DNA of 64,000 nt from Campylobacter anatolicus (GTDB lineage Bacteria > Campylobacterota > Campylobacteria > Campylobacterales > Campylobacteraceae), in the NCBI RefSeq assembly GCF_018145655.1, contig NZ_JAGSSY010000001.1:310001-374000 (forward strand), read 5' to 3'. Below, in pieces: positions 36,085-45,874 of this stretch. The notes beneath the pieces are model-generated. The model ran no database searches. It was not told where the DNA came from and saw nothing but the letters and a program-made list of their open reading frames with translations. The stretch's first letter is position 1. Every line of letters begins with the position of its first letter. The translations under genes and the position numbers were made by a program.

Positions 36085-36828
36085 ATGGACGTAACTTTAT
36101 TCACGCTCGCACCTATCGGCATCGTAGTTGGCTTCATATCTGGATTTTTCGGTATAGGTGGTGGCACGATAGTAGTGCCTGTTATGTTAGCATTTGGCTA
36201 CAACATAAAAACTGCCATTGGTATCAGCATTATGCAGATGCTTTTTGGTGCGATATTTGGCTCAGTGATGAACTATAAAAATGGACTGCTTAAGCTTGAT
36301 CGTGGCTTGTATATCGGGCTCGGTGGCTTTGCTGGTGCGAGTTTAAGCGGATATATCATAAGTATAGCTCCTGAGATAGTACTTGAATGTGTATTACTTG
36401 GAATATTTTTCTTCTCTATTTTTAGGCTTTATTTTTCACCCGAGAGAGCAGGCGTAGAGAATGGTTCAAATTTATTGCTATTTTTAATCGGCTTTTTTTC
36501 AGCAGCCATAGCCCTTAGCGTGGGTATCGGCGGTGCTGTATTTATCACGCCTATTTTAGTTGGATTTTTAGGCTTTGATATGAAAAAGGCAATCTCTATG
36601 GGCGTATTTTTCGTAATGCTTGCCTCACTTTCATGCTTTATCTCACTAGCTTATTATAAACACGTTGAGTATTTAGAAGGTTCGCTCTTAGGACTTGGGG
36701 CGTTAGTGGGGGTTTATTTTGGCACAAAAATGACTTATAAAACTGATAAAAAGACACTTAAAAAGTGGTTTTTACTGCTTTATGGCGTGATGATATGTTT
36801 AATGCTTAAAAAGATATTTTTAGGATAA
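36085..36828 (+). CDS. TSUP-family (TauE/SafE) membrane transporter
   Basis: A 247-residue inner-membrane protein with about eight hydrophobic helices in two repeats. The repeat signature is clear: VVGFISGFFGIGGGTIVVPVML near residues 10-31 and its partner IALSVGIGGAVFITPILVG near 143-161. TSUP members export or import sulfite, sulfoacetate or other small anions; the substrate here is unknown. It has AAAGGA upstream of the ATG, is divergent from trpE and has no clear functional neighbour. Confidence 0.88.
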   Translation: MDVTLFTLAPIGIVVGFISGFFGIGGGTIVVPVMLAFGYNIKTAIGISIMQMLFGAIFGSVMNYKNGLLKLDRGLYIGLGGFAGASLSGYIISIAPEIVLECVLLGIFFFSIFRLYFSPERAGVENGSNLLLFLIGFFSAAIALSVGIGGAVFITPILVGFLGFDMKKAISMGVFFVMLASLSCFISLAYYKHVEYLEGSLLGLGALVGVYFGTKMTYKTDKKTLKKWFLLLYGVMICLMLKKIFLG

Positions 36829-37230
36829 AATTTATTAAGTAGTCGAAAAATTTAAAAAATTTTATTTTACATAGGCTAAAATAGCACTCTGTCTTTGTCC
36901 GTGAGTGCAATAAAATAAAAACTACTTTTTTACCTTGTATTGTTATACCTTTTATATCTACTCACTTAGCAAAATAACCGGACATATAGTGCTTATAACT
37001 ATTTTTTGATACGCCCAAAACATTTATAAAGATTTAAAAGTTATAGTATTTAAATTTAATTTATAAATTTAAACATAAGAAATGAGGCGAAGTATTTTTA
37101 AGGAACATTTTGCTATAACAAAAATACTTCGCTTATTTTAAGATGGTTTTAAATGTTGCAGCATAAATTTAAGTAAGACTAGACATATAAAATTTTAGCT
37201 CACTTAAAATATTTACAAGGAAAGCTGTTA
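36829..37230. other. Gene-free spacer with a long inverted repeat
   Basis: A 402-base AT-rich spacer between the converging TSUP and serC genes. No ORF or RNA gene is recognised. The only notable structure is the inverted repeat at 37087-37132. Confidence 0.6.
37087..37132. terminator. 13-bp inverted repeat, possible bidirectional terminator
   Basis: Arms 37087-37099 and 37120-37132 (GCGAAGTATTTTT and its complement) pair perfectly over 13 bases around a 20-base loop. It lies between convergent genes. The long loop and the lack of a clean T tail make it unusual for a terminator. Confidence 0.5.
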
Positions 37231-38310
37231 CTATCCATTCTTTCTAGCAAATTCTCTCATAAACTCAACTAAAGTTTTCACATCTTCTACACTAACCGCA
37301 TTATATATCGACGCCCTTATACCGCCAAGCAAACGATGACCTTTAAGTCCAAGCATACCAGCTTTTAAAGCTTCTGCGACAAAAATCGGCTCTAGCTCAG
37401 TATTTGCAGCAATATTGTAGCTTACATTCATTACTGAGCGACTAGCAATATCTGCATATCCTTTGTAAAAACCATTTGAGCTATCTATCGCATCATAAAG
37501 TAGCTTTGCCTTTATGGCATTTCGTGCTTTTATAGCGTCTAATCCTCCTTGATCAAGCAACCACTGCATAGTTAAATTTAGCAGATATATTGCAAATGTA
37601 GGCGGTGTATTATAAAGCGACTGAGCGTCTGCGTGAGTCTTATAACGTAAAAATGTCGGCACATTTTTATTCATTATACGATCAGTTAAGTCTTTACGGA
37701 TTATCACGATAGTTACACCACTTGGTCCTGCATTTTTTTGAGCACCACCGTAAAGTAGTCCAATGTCACTAAAATCAAGTGGCTCTGAGAAAAAATCGCT
37801 TGAAGCATCAATTACAAGTGGTGCTTTGCTCTTTGGTAGCTTCTTATACTGAGTGCCGTATATCGTGTTATTTGTACAGATGTAGGCGTAGTCGGCGTCA
37901 TCACTAAATTTTACATCGGGGATATGAGAAAATTTCTGCTCCTCACTACTAGCAGCAACATGGACATTTATACCCATAGTTTTGGCTTCTTTTATTGCTT
38001 TATTCGTCCAAACACCGGTATTTGCATACTCAGCCACGCCACCAAGGTATAAATTCATCGGTATCATCGCAAACTGCAAGTGTGCTCCACCTTGCAAAAA
38101 TAAAATTTCATACTCATCACCGATGCTATAAAGTCTGCGGATCTTATCCATCGCTCCAAAGTGTATCTCTTCATAAGTTTTTGAGCGGTGACTTATCTCC
38201 ATTATAGAATATCCCTCACCGCGGTAGTCAGTCAACTCGGCTTTTGCATGTTCTAACACACTTAGTGGTAGTCCTGTTGGCCCTGCACTAAAATTTATTA
38301 TTCTACTCAC
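37231..38310 (-). CDS. serC: Phosphoserine aminotransferase
   Basis: PLP enzyme of serine (and pyridoxal) synthesis. The 359-residue protein opens with [13 protein letters not shown], has the ISHRSK segment near residue 40, the [13 protein letters not shown] segment, and the PLP lysine in [13 protein letters not shown] (near residue 190). The end [16 protein letters not shown] is also diagnostic. It follows xseA closely on the minus strand. SerB for the last serine step is at 54287. Confidence 0.96.
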   Translation of the reverse strand: MSRIINFSAGPTGLPLSVLEHAKAELTDYRGEGYSIMEISHRSKTYEEIHFGAMDKIRRLYSIGDEYEILFLQGGAHLQFAMIPMNLYLGGVAEYANTGVWTNKAIKEAKTMGINVHVAASSEEQKFSHIPDVKFSDDADYAYICTNNTIYGTQYKKLPKSKAPLVIDASSDFFSEPLDFSDIGLLYGGAQKNAGPSGVTIVIIRKDLTDRIMNKNVPTFLRYKTHADAQSLYNTPPTFAIYLLNLTMQWLLDQGGLDAIKARNAIKAKLLYDAIDSSNGFYKGYADIASRSVMNVSYNIAANTELEPIFVAEALKAGMLGLKGHRLLGGIRASIYNAVSVEDVKTLVEFMREFARKNG

Positions 38311-38323
38311 ATTATCTCCTTTT

Positions 38324-39490
38324 TTAGCTTGTTATTTTAGCCATTTTACGCGTATTTTGCGATACTAACTCTATATCATCGCCTATTTTCAGACTATCTA
38401 GTGTCACCTTTTTACCAGCCACACGAATTTGCGTCAGCTCACTTGTGCTTTCAAAGAATTTACCAGCCGTTTCATATGCACTTTCAAGAGATTTTAAATT
38501 TGAACCAAGCTTTAAAATTTTACTTAACAATGCATTTTTATACATCATTCTCATACTGTCTATCTCAGTAAATTTGGTTTGAAGCTTTGCTTTTAACACT
38601 TTGTTTGAAAACTTATGCGATAAAAATTCTAACTCATTTTTCTTACTTGTTAGCTTTAAATTTATAGCTCTATCCATCTCATCACAAATGCTATCAATGT
38701 ATTGAAAATAAGCACCCTCATCAGGTAAAAGCTCCAGCATAGCCGCACTTGGCGTTGGGGCTCTGCGGTCAGCCACAAAGTCGCTGATAACATAGTCTAT
38801 CTCGTGCCCTATCGCACTTACAATAGGGGTTTTTAACCCAAATATTACCCTAGCTAGACTCTCATCGTTAAAGCACCATAAATCCTCTCTGCTACCGCCA
38901 CCACGTGCTAAAACTATCACGTCCAAGCCATAGTCATCTGCTTTTATAAGTGCCTTTGTTAGTGAATTTGGTGCATTTTCGCCCTGTGTAAGTGCATCAA
39001 ATATCAAAATTTCACTAAGTCTCCAACGCTCACGAACGATCTTTAGCATATCCTGCAAAGCTGCCGATGTCACAGAAGTAACTAGTCCAACACGCTTTGG
39101 TAAATTTGGTATAGGTTTTTTATGATCTATGTCAAACATTCCCTCACGCTGCAATCGCTCTTTAAGCTGTTTAAACGCAAGCTCTAGCTCGCCCTCGCCA
39201 TCTGGTCTAAGAGTTGTAACTATGAGCTGGTATGAGCCATTTGCTGTATATAGCGAGACTTTGCCGTATACCACGACTTTCATACCATCGCAGGCATTAA
39301 ATTTAAGTTTTGCATTATTCATACGATACATCACTGCAGAAATACTAGCACTCTCATCTTTTAGCGTGAAATACCAATGTCCCGAGCCATGCTTTGTCAA
39401 CCGCGAGATCTCTCCGCTCACCTCAACATAACCAAATGTGCTTTCAAGCAGTGTCTTTACCTGTTCGTTAAGTTGGGCTACACTTAGCAC
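38324..39490 (-). CDS. xseA: Exodeoxyribonuclease VII large subunit
   Basis: The 388-residue protein starts with an OB-fold domain ([25 protein letters not shown], residues 20-45) and continues with the XseA catalytic region, with the core [18 protein letters not shown] (near 190) and [28 protein letters not shown] coiled-coil C-terminus follows. It degrades single-stranded DNA together with XseB; xseB is not in this window. It overlaps ubiE by 7 bases. It is a little shorter than the E. coli protein, as usual in this class. Confidence 0.95.
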   Translation of the reverse strand: MLSVAQLNEQVKTLLESTFGYVEVSGEISRLTKHGSGHWYFTLKDESASISAVMYRMNNAKLKFNACDGMKVVVYGKVSLYTANGSYQLIVTTLRPDGEGELELAFKQLKERLQREGMFDIDHKKPIPNLPKRVGLVTSVTSAALQDMLKIVRERWRLSEILIFDALTQGENAPNSLTKALIKADDYGLDVIVLARGGGSREDLWCFNDESLARVIFGLKTPIVSAIGHEIDYVISDFVADRRAPTPSAAMLELLPDEGAYFQYIDSICDEMDRAINLKLTSKKNELEFLSHKFSNKVLKAKLQTKFTEIDSMRMMYKNALLSKILKLGSNLKSLESAYETAGKFFESTSELTQIRVAGKKVTLDSLKIGDDIELVSQNTRKMAKITS

Positions 39491-40200
39491 TCAGCCACCT
39501 TTCGTGCAATAAATAGAGTTGAAATTTCCATACTAAATCCCTTACAAAGCTCCACTTCAAACCCAACATCACTTAGTTCGGCACAAAATGCTTTAGCGTC
39601 TAAGAAATTTTCAATTGAGCTTGGTAGATACTCATATGCCTCTTTATTTTTTGAGATTATACCACCGATGAGTGGGAGAATTTTACTTAGATAAAAGTCT
39701 CGCAAAGTAGTTATAAGCCCATTTTTATGGCGTTTTGTAAATTCTAGCACGACAACATAACCACCCATTTTTAGCACTCTGTTAAACTCACGCAAAGCCA
39801 CTTGACGCTCAACTACATTTCGTATGCCGTAGCTTATGCTTAAAATATGAGCGTAATCGCTTGACAAAGTCGTATTATCCGCATAAGCTTCAATAAATTT
39901 AAAATTTGGAAATTTATGTTTAGCTTGAGCGAGCATCCCACTTGATGGATCAACGCCTACTAGCTCGTTTATATTCACTCCAAGTTGCTTAGCCATCTCA
40001 TCCCAAATACCCATCATATCACCTGTGCCACACGCCACATCTACGATATTTATCTCTTTATCTATAAAACGTTTCAGCATACATTTGCAGCCATATTTAC
40101 GCCAACTTACATCGACCCCAAGACTCAGCACTCTATTTGCGATGTCATAAGTCGGTGCGATGTCATTAAACATCTGAACTATCTTCTCTTGTTTTTCCAA
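39484..40200 (-). CDS. ubiE: Demethylmenaquinone methyltransferase
   Basis: A 238-residue class I methyltransferase of the UbiE/MenG family that completes menaquinone. Motifs include FNDIAPTYDIANRVLSLGVD (residues 11-30), the SAM loop VDVACGTGDM, VGVDPSSGML and ISYGIRNV. Campylobacter respires with menaquinone, so the function is needed for the quinol dehydrogenases, including the NapC-like protein at 17040. It lies between xseA and the CYTH-CHAD gene, as in C. jejuni. Confidence 0.93.
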   Translation of the reverse strand: MEKQEKIVQMFNDIAPTYDIANRVLSLGVDVSWRKYGCKCMLKRFIDKEINIVDVACGTGDMMGIWDEMAKQLGVNINELVGVDPSSGMLAQAKHKFPNFKFIEAYADNTTLSSDYAHILSISYGIRNVVERQVALREFNRVLKMGGYVVVLEFTKRHKNGLITTLRDFYLSKILPLIGGIISKNKEAYEYLPSSIENFLDAKAFCAELSDVGFEVELCKGFSMEISTLFIARKVAEC

Positions 40201-40211
40201 AACACTGCCTT

Positions 40212-41624
40212 TTAAATATAATAAATTTTTAAGCTTCGTGATATAATGCGTGAGCTACGCATAAATTTGATGTTCTTTTTCAGTATCTTTTCACGAAGTT
40301 TATAAATTTGTCTATAAATTTTATTCTCTATTTTAGCTAAATTTTCGCCAAGTGGCATATTTTTAAGAATTCCTAGCCATATATCGCGGTCTTGTAAATC
40401 CCCAAAAAGCTCCTGCATAAATCTAAGTCGTTTACTAAATTTATCAAATTCTTTAATATAAAAAAGATGAGAGAAACTATCATAAACATAGCGAAGTCGT
40501 TTTAACTCAATGCGAATCTTATGAAAGCTTTCATTTTCACAACTATCATTTAAACGTGAAATTTGACGCTGAAGGGCTACTAGCTCATTACGCAGTCTCT
40601 TTGCAGAAATTTGCACGATACTACTACTGCCAAACTCACCAATATAAAAGCTGCTATCTTCAAGCAAAAATAGCTCCCACTCCTTTAAAAACTCATTTTT
40701 TTTATCATCGCTTAAAATCTCTTTAAGTTGCTTACTCTGAACTGCTCTTGCTTGAGTGATAAAAGAAACTATCTCATCGCTATGTTTTTGTTTTTTTAAA
40801 AACTGCAAAAATACGTCTAAATCACGCGTTGTATTTGTTAAATTTGCTAAGTTTTTAAACTCATCACTAAAAATTTTAGTGATCTTTTTATCAAAAACGC
40901 CATCAAAAGCTTTTAATATTGAGCGTATTTTACGCAAATTTATACGAAACTGATGTAACGCTTCATCATCGTCGCTACTCTCATACTCACTTTTTTTCGC
41001 ACAAATTTCTTTATAGAGTTTAAAAAATAGCACACGTAAGGCATCCTTGCTTTTTAAATTTTTAGGTAAATTTAGCTCCAAATTAGTGCTATTTCCAAGC
41101 ACGTCAAAGACTCTTTCTAGCTCAAAACTAGCGTGTGGGTTGCCATAAAGTGCTATGTGTTTGTTTTTGTAGCGTTTATCACAGGTTACATCTATTGCTA
41201 CAAAATTTAAAAGAAAACTTGGTAGCTGATAATACACCGCTTCTGCTTCGTCTTTAAACTCCACTTCAAAGATGCAAAGTCCATTCAAATCGCCATCAAA
41301 AATGTCAATGTTGCAAGGGTTGTTATTTATACGAAAAAGGTAACGATTCTTTGTAATAAGTGATCCTATGCGGTTTTTAAGAGCATCTTTAAACTCACTC
41401 TCATCGCACTCGCTCTCATTTTCTTCACGCACCAAATCACTACCAAATTTTATAGTTTTTATAAATTTGCCACTCTCACTACGGTAGCGGATCTCATCGT
41501 TTTTTGAAATTTTAGTATAAAACTGAAGTATATTTAGACGTTTAAAGCTCACGCCCTCATTACTTAAAAACTCAATAATATTTTCATTTTTAAGAAGAAA
41601 TTTACGCTCTATCTCTAAGCCCAT
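40212..41624 (-). CDS. CYTH and CHAD domain protein (triphosphatase-like)
   Basis: A 470-residue two-domain protein. The N-terminal CYTH domain (residues 1-165) starts with the diagnostic GLEIERKFLL (ExExK) and contains paired acidic/basic strand residues typical of the triphosphate tunnel; it may hydrolyse tripolyphosphate. The C-terminal CHAD domain (about 190-465) is helical and rich in conserved histidines and basic residues (LHQFRINLRKIRS, FHKIRIELKRLRYVYDSF), and such domains bind polyphosphate. It is a phosphate/polyphosphate-related enzyme; a Ppx homologue also occurs in this window but not nearby. Confidence 0.9.
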   Translation of the reverse strand: MGLEIERKFLLKNENIIEFLSNEGVSFKRLNILQFYTKISKNDEIRYRSESGKFIKTIKFGSDLVREENESECDESEFKDALKNRIGSLITKNRYLFRINNNPCNIDIFDGDLNGLCIFEVEFKDEAEAVYYQLPSFLLNFVAIDVTCDKRYKNKHIALYGNPHASFELERVFDVLGNSTNLELNLPKNLKSKDALRVLFFKLYKEICAKKSEYESSDDDEALHQFRINLRKIRSILKAFDGVFDKKITKIFSDEFKNLANLTNTTRDLDVFLQFLKKQKHSDEIVSFITQARAVQSKQLKEILSDDKKNEFLKEWELFLLEDSSFYIGEFGSSSIVQISAKRLRNELVALQRQISRLNDSCENESFHKIRIELKRLRYVYDSFSHLFYIKEFDKFSKRLRFMQELFGDLQDRDIWLGILKNMPLGENLAKIENKIYRQIYKLREKILKKNIKFMRSSRIISRSLKIYYI

Positions 41625-41693
41625 GCAACTCTCCTAAAAATTTTCCTATATTCTAGCAAGTTGCGGCTTAAATTTATAGTTTTATCTCAGCTT

Positions 41694-42104
41694 TTACCTG
41701 CAATGCTTACAATTTTTCACAATCGCAACTAAATTTAATCTCTCGATAAAATTGCCTATCTTTTGCTCCAGTTTCTGCTGATACTCTCCTATACTTGCAT
41801 CGTCGTAGCCAACATCTTCAACGTGTCCACAAGTCTGACAAACTACGTGTATATGTGGATGTTCGTATATATCATATCGAGGTTTTTGATTGGCTACATT
41901 TACCTCTATGACTAGCCCTTCGTCTTTTAATGTATTTAAATTTTTATAAACAGTTGCCAAAGATACTGACGGACTCTCTTTTAAAATTTCAGCATAAAGC
42001 TCATCTATCGTCGGATGAGTGTGGCGGTCAAGCACCTTTAAAACACTTATACGTTGTGGGGTTACTTTTAGACCTGATTGTTTTAGTAGTGAAACGTATT
42101 GCAT
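41694..42104 (-). CDS. perR: Fur-family peroxide regulator PerR
   Basis: A 136-residue Fur-family repressor that responds to peroxide through iron-catalysed oxidation. The winged helix contains LKVTPQRISVLKVLDRHTHPTI and the recognition segment SLATVYKNLNTL. The dimer domain has HPHIHVVCQTCGH and a closing CKHC, forming the structural zinc site. Length and the position between dxs and the CYTH-CHAD gene match C. jejuni perR. Likely targets include ahpC at 11416. Confidence 0.9.
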   Translation of the reverse strand: MQYVSLLKQSGLKVTPQRISVLKVLDRHTHPTIDELYAEILKESPSVSLATVYKNLNTLKDEGLVIEVNVANQKPRYDIYEHPHIHVVCQTCGHVEDVGYDDASIGEYQQKLEQKIGNFIERLNLVAIVKNCKHCR

Positions 42105-42174
42105 TATGTTATCCTAATTTTATTTTTAACAATACTATCAGAATTAAATTTAAATTTAGCTTTATTAGATAATA

Positions 42175-44010
42175 TTAATTATCTGTTAATATTTTACTTG
42201 CTATCTGTTCTGGTAAAATTCCAAGATGTCGCTCAACATCAACTATCGCTCCGTGCGGTATGAACTCATCGGCATATTCATAGCTTTTCACACTGACATC
42301 ATAAATTTTCTGCTCTTGCAAAAAGCTACTTAGTATATCTCCCACGCCACCCTTTTTCGCACTATCGCTAAATACATACCAACGTTTATACTTTTTACTT
42401 AAATTTAAAAGTAGCTCTTTATCAAGTGGCTTTATAAAGATAAGATCCACAAGTGCTACATCAAGCTCATCTTTTATAAGCTTTCTTACTGCATTTGCTC
42501 TTCCTACACCATTACCATAGCCTATCAAAGCTACATTGCTATTAGCATCTAGTAAAATTTCTCCCTTAGCAAAACGTATCTCGTCTACTCCAAACTCACT
42601 ATCATTAAGTAAAAATGCTCCACGTGGGTATCTAAATGCACTAACACCGCGATACTCATAAGCAAATTCCATTATTTTTTTCATACTAATTTCACTTCTG
42701 GGTGCAAACATCACGACATTTGGTATGGCATTAAAAAAACTTATGTCAAATGCTCCTTGGTGCGTCTCGCCGTCCTCTCCCACGATCCCCGCCCTATCCA
42801 TCGCAAATGTGATATTTAAATTTAAAATACAAGCATCGTGTATGAGCTGATCATATGCTCGTTGCATAAATGTTGAGTATATAGTAACAAATGGCTTAAA
42901 GCCCTCTTTTGCCATAGCTGACATTGAGGTTACTGCGTGTTGCTCTGCGATCGCCACATCCCAAAATCTCTCAGGATACTTAGCTATTAACGCATCAAGC
43001 CCGGTACCTGTGGGCATTGCAGCGGTAACTCCTACTATGTCGTTATGAGCCTCTGCCATTTTAAGTAGATGTTGGCTATATATTGCCGTGGCCGATTTTA
43101 CTGATTGCTTTTTTATAAATTCTCCACTTTTTATATCAAATGGACCGACTCCATGCCAACCAGCATAATGACCTTCAGCATACTCATAGCCCTTGCCCTT
43201 AAGTGTTTGAGCATGTAAAATCACAGGTTTACCCATCGCCTTTGCCGTTTGCATCGTGCTAATGAGCGAACTTATATCGTGTCCATCAACTGGGCCAATG
43301 TATTCAAGTCCAAGTTCTTCAAAGAACATTCCAGGAGTAATAAGCCGTATGCCCTCCTCCATCCTACGAGCCATATACGCCGCAGAGTCAGGCATATAGC
43401 TTAAAAATTTATCCACTCTACTTTTAAAATTTTGATAAAACTGCCCTGCCATCATCTGACTAAGATATTTACTCAAAGCCCCTATTGGACGGCTAATACT
43501 CATCTCATTATCGTTTAGGATTATCACACATGGGTATTTGCGATCTCCTAGCTCATTTAACGCCTCATAAGCCATACCACCACTTAACGATCCATCGCCT
43601 ATCACCGCAACTGGTATGCGATCTTCCCCTTTTAGCCTTATAGCCTTTCCTGCACCAACAGCTAACGAGATCGATGTAGAACTATGTCCTGCGACAAAAT
43701 AATCATACTCGCTCTCACATGGCTTTGTATAGCCACTTATGCCGCCAAATTTACGCAACGTATCAAAGCTCTCCCAACGTCCACTTAATAGTTTATGCGC
43801 GTAGCTTTGGTGACTGACATCAAATATAAACGGATCTTTTCGCACATCAAATACATAGTGCATAGCAACGATGATCTCGACTGCACCGATGTTTGAGCTA
43901 AGGTGTCCGCCATTTTTACTAACTACTTGAAGAATTCTCTCTCGTAGATTATGGCAGAGTTTTTCAAGTCCTTTTATGTCTAAATTTTTTAAATTCTCAA
44001 ATTTCTGCAT
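42175..44010 (-). CDS. dxs: 1-deoxy-D-xylulose-5-phosphate synthase
   Basis: First enzyme of the MEP isoprenoid pathway, thiamin diphosphate dependent. The 611-residue protein has the TPP motif GDGSLSGGMAYEALNELG...NDN (near residues 140-170), the DVSHQSYAHK segment (near 67), LHAQTLKGKGY and EQHAVT with its catalytic Glu (near 360). It starts within the fliH stop codon (TAATG overlap), which ties an isoprenoid gene to flagellar genes, as in C. jejuni. Confidence 0.96.
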   Translation of the reverse strand: MQKFENLKNLDIKGLEKLCHNLRERILQVVSKNGGHLSSNIGAVEIIVAMHYVFDVRKDPFIFDVSHQSYAHKLLSGRWESFDTLRKFGGISGYTKPCESEYDYFVAGHSSTSISLAVGAGKAIRLKGEDRIPVAVIGDGSLSGGMAYEALNELGDRKYPCVIILNDNEMSISRPIGALSKYLSQMMAGQFYQNFKSRVDKFLSYMPDSAAYMARRMEEGIRLITPGMFFEELGLEYIGPVDGHDISSLISTMQTAKAMGKPVILHAQTLKGKGYEYAEGHYAGWHGVGPFDIKSGEFIKKQSVKSATAIYSQHLLKMAEAHNDIVGVTAAMPTGTGLDALIAKYPERFWDVAIAEQHAVTSMSAMAKEGFKPFVTIYSTFMQRAYDQLIHDACILNLNITFAMDRAGIVGEDGETHQGAFDISFFNAIPNVVMFAPRSEISMKKIMEFAYEYRGVSAFRYPRGAFLLNDSEFGVDEIRFAKGEILLDANSNVALIGYGNGVGRANAVRKLIKDELDVALVDLIFIKPLDKELLLNLSKKYKRWYVFSDSAKKGGVGDILSSFLQEQKIYDVSVKSYEYADEFIPHGAIVDVERHLGILPEQIASKILTDN

Positions 44011-44846
44011 TACTCGCCAACCAAATTTTTAAGCTTCTCAAAACGCGTTTGTATCGTTGCATCGATATTTCCAGCTTCGCTAATTATAACAACTCCACCT
44101 TTTCCGACAGCATCATCTGCGATAATCTTTATGTGTTCTTGCTTGTCAAACTGAATTTTGAGGTATTCGCTATCGCTTGGATTTACTCTGATTTGTATAT
44201 TTCTTGCATCATTTAGATCACGCACAAGCGAACTTGCCAAGGTATAAGCGATAGCATTTGAGTTTGCTGATATCTCTTTTAATATCACCTCTTTTGCGAT
44301 ACCAACAGCTGCGATACTTAGCTCATCTTCACTACGTTTTAAAAACTCATCAAATTTGTTATATTCATCATCAAGTTTTGCTATGCTTGAAACAAAACGC
44401 GTCTCAAGCTCTTTAAATTTTATCTCATACTCACTACTAGTTTGTGCTATACCTTCAGCTTTTCCATCATCTTTGGCTCGTGCGACCTCAGCTTCAAGAC
44501 GTCTATTAAACTCGCTCTCTTGATTTTCTATCTGCATTTGTAGTTTTACGATATTTTCACTTAATTCATCTGTCTTTTTAAGTAGCTCTTCGACAAAATT
44601 TACATCAAAACTGCTAAAATCTCTAGCTTGATTACTTTGATTTTGCTCTGAACTTTGACTTTGTTCTAGCTGATTTTGGATAAAATTTGAAGTACTATCT
44701 TGCTCGACTTTATCCGTAGAATTTTCATTTAAAGCCACTTTATCTCTATGATCATCTACTCGTTGTTCGCTGCCAAGCACTTTAAATCGATAATTTTCAA
44801 TAAAATGTGCCGATGATGTTTCGTTTGTAATTACGCTACTTTTCAT
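44010..44846 (-). CDS. fliH: Flagellar assembly protein FliH
   Basis: A 278-residue protein with a variable, Gln/Ser-rich N-terminus (residues 50-80), a coiled coil (about 90-160) and a C-terminal FliH/HrpE-like domain (about 165-278, including NPSDSEYLKIQF and GGVVIISEAGNIDATIQTRFEKL). FliH negatively regulates the export ATPase FliI and links it to the C-ring. The gene overlaps fliG by 4 bases and dxs by 1, in the fliF-fliG-fliH-dxs order known from C. jejuni. Confidence 0.9.
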   Translation of the reverse strand: MKSSVITNETSSAHFIENYRFKVLGSEQRVDDHRDKVALNENSTDKVEQDSTSNFIQNQLEQSQSSEQNQSNQARDFSSFDVNFVEELLKKTDELSENIVKLQMQIENQESEFNRRLEAEVARAKDDGKAEGIAQTSSEYEIKFKELETRFVSSIAKLDDEYNKFDEFLKRSEDELSIAAVGIAKEVILKEISANSNAIAYTLASSLVRDLNDARNIQIRVNPSDSEYLKIQFDKQEHIKIIADDAVGKGGVVIISEAGNIDATIQTRFEKLKNLVGE

Positions 44847-45874
44847 TCTATCATCTCATCCGCTTCGCCAACTTGGAATATACCTTGGTTCGCCAACTCT
44901 TGTACCACTTCTACAATACGACGTTGTGCCTCTTCAACATCTTTAACACGCACTGCCCCCAAATAGCCCATCTCCTCTTTGAAAGCATCAGCCGCACGTT
45001 GAGACATATTAGTATAAAATTTATCTTTTATGCCATCACTTGCACCTTTAAATGCTACCATAAGATCCTTTTTGTCAACATTTTTAAGGATTTCTCTAAT
45101 AGCATTTGCATTAAGATTGACAATATCTTCAAATGTAAACATAAGCTCTTTAATGGTTGTTGCAAGTTTATCATCACTTTCTTCAATACGCTCAATAGTC
45201 GCCTTGCTAGCTTTTTGCCCAAGTCTATTAAGCACCTCTGCCACCGCTCTAGGACCACCAACTTCAACCTTATAAGAGGTAAGACTTTCTAGCTTACCTT
45301 CAAGCACTGTTGAGACACGCTTTATCACAGATGGACTTATATCTCCTAGATTTGCCATACGTATAACGACCTCGCTTCTAAGCTCATCTGAAAAATAACT
45401 AAGTGTCTCAGCCGCACTTGTGGCATCCATATGCGCTAATATAAGTGCTATCGTCTGCGGATGCTCTTTAATGATAAAATCAGCAAGTTGTTGTGGCTTT
45501 ATCTTAGCAAGATATCCAAAACTCTTTGTATTTTCCATACTTTTAGCAAGTTTATCTAAAATTTTCTGTGCAGTCTCTGGTCCAAACGTGCGGTAAAGTA
45601 TCTCTTTTGCATACTCTAAACCACCACTTCTCATATATTGATTTGACTGCATAAGAGCATAAAATTCTTCAAGTATAGCTGCTGCTACATTTTTATCTAT
45701 ATTTTTAGCCGTTGCAATATATCCTGAAATATCGGTAATAACATCAACATCCATATGTGAAAATATAAGGCTAGTTGCCTCTTCGCCTAGCTGGATAAGC
45801 AGTATGGCGATCTTTTCTGGCATCGAAAGATCATCGTAGATTATCTTTTGCTGTTCGGTTAGCTTTATTGACAT
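44843..45874 (-). CDS. fliG: Flagellar motor switch protein FliG
   Basis: FliG is the C-ring protein that interacts with the stator. The 343-residue length is standard. The N-terminal domain, the middle domain with the EHPQTIALILAHM (EHPQ) motif near residue 133 and the C-terminal torque domain with LMFTFEDIVNLNANAIREILK and the charged DKKDLMVAFKGA are all recognisable. It overlaps fliF (45874) and fliH. Confidence 0.96.
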   Translation of the reverse strand: MSIKLTEQQKIIYDDLSMPEKIAILLIQLGEEATSLIFSHMDVDVITDISGYIATAKNIDKNVAAAILEEFYALMQSNQYMRSGGLEYAKEILYRTFGPETAQKILDKLAKSMENTKSFGYLAKIKPQQLADFIIKEHPQTIALILAHMDATSAAETLSYFSDELRSEVVIRMANLGDISPSVIKRVSTVLEGKLESLTSYKVEVGGPRAVAEVLNRLGQKASKATIERIEESDDKLATTIKELMFTFEDIVNLNANAIREILKNVDKKDLMVAFKGASDGIKDKFYTNMSQRAADAFKEEMGYLGAVRVKDVEEAQRRIVEVVQELANQGIFQVGEADEMIE

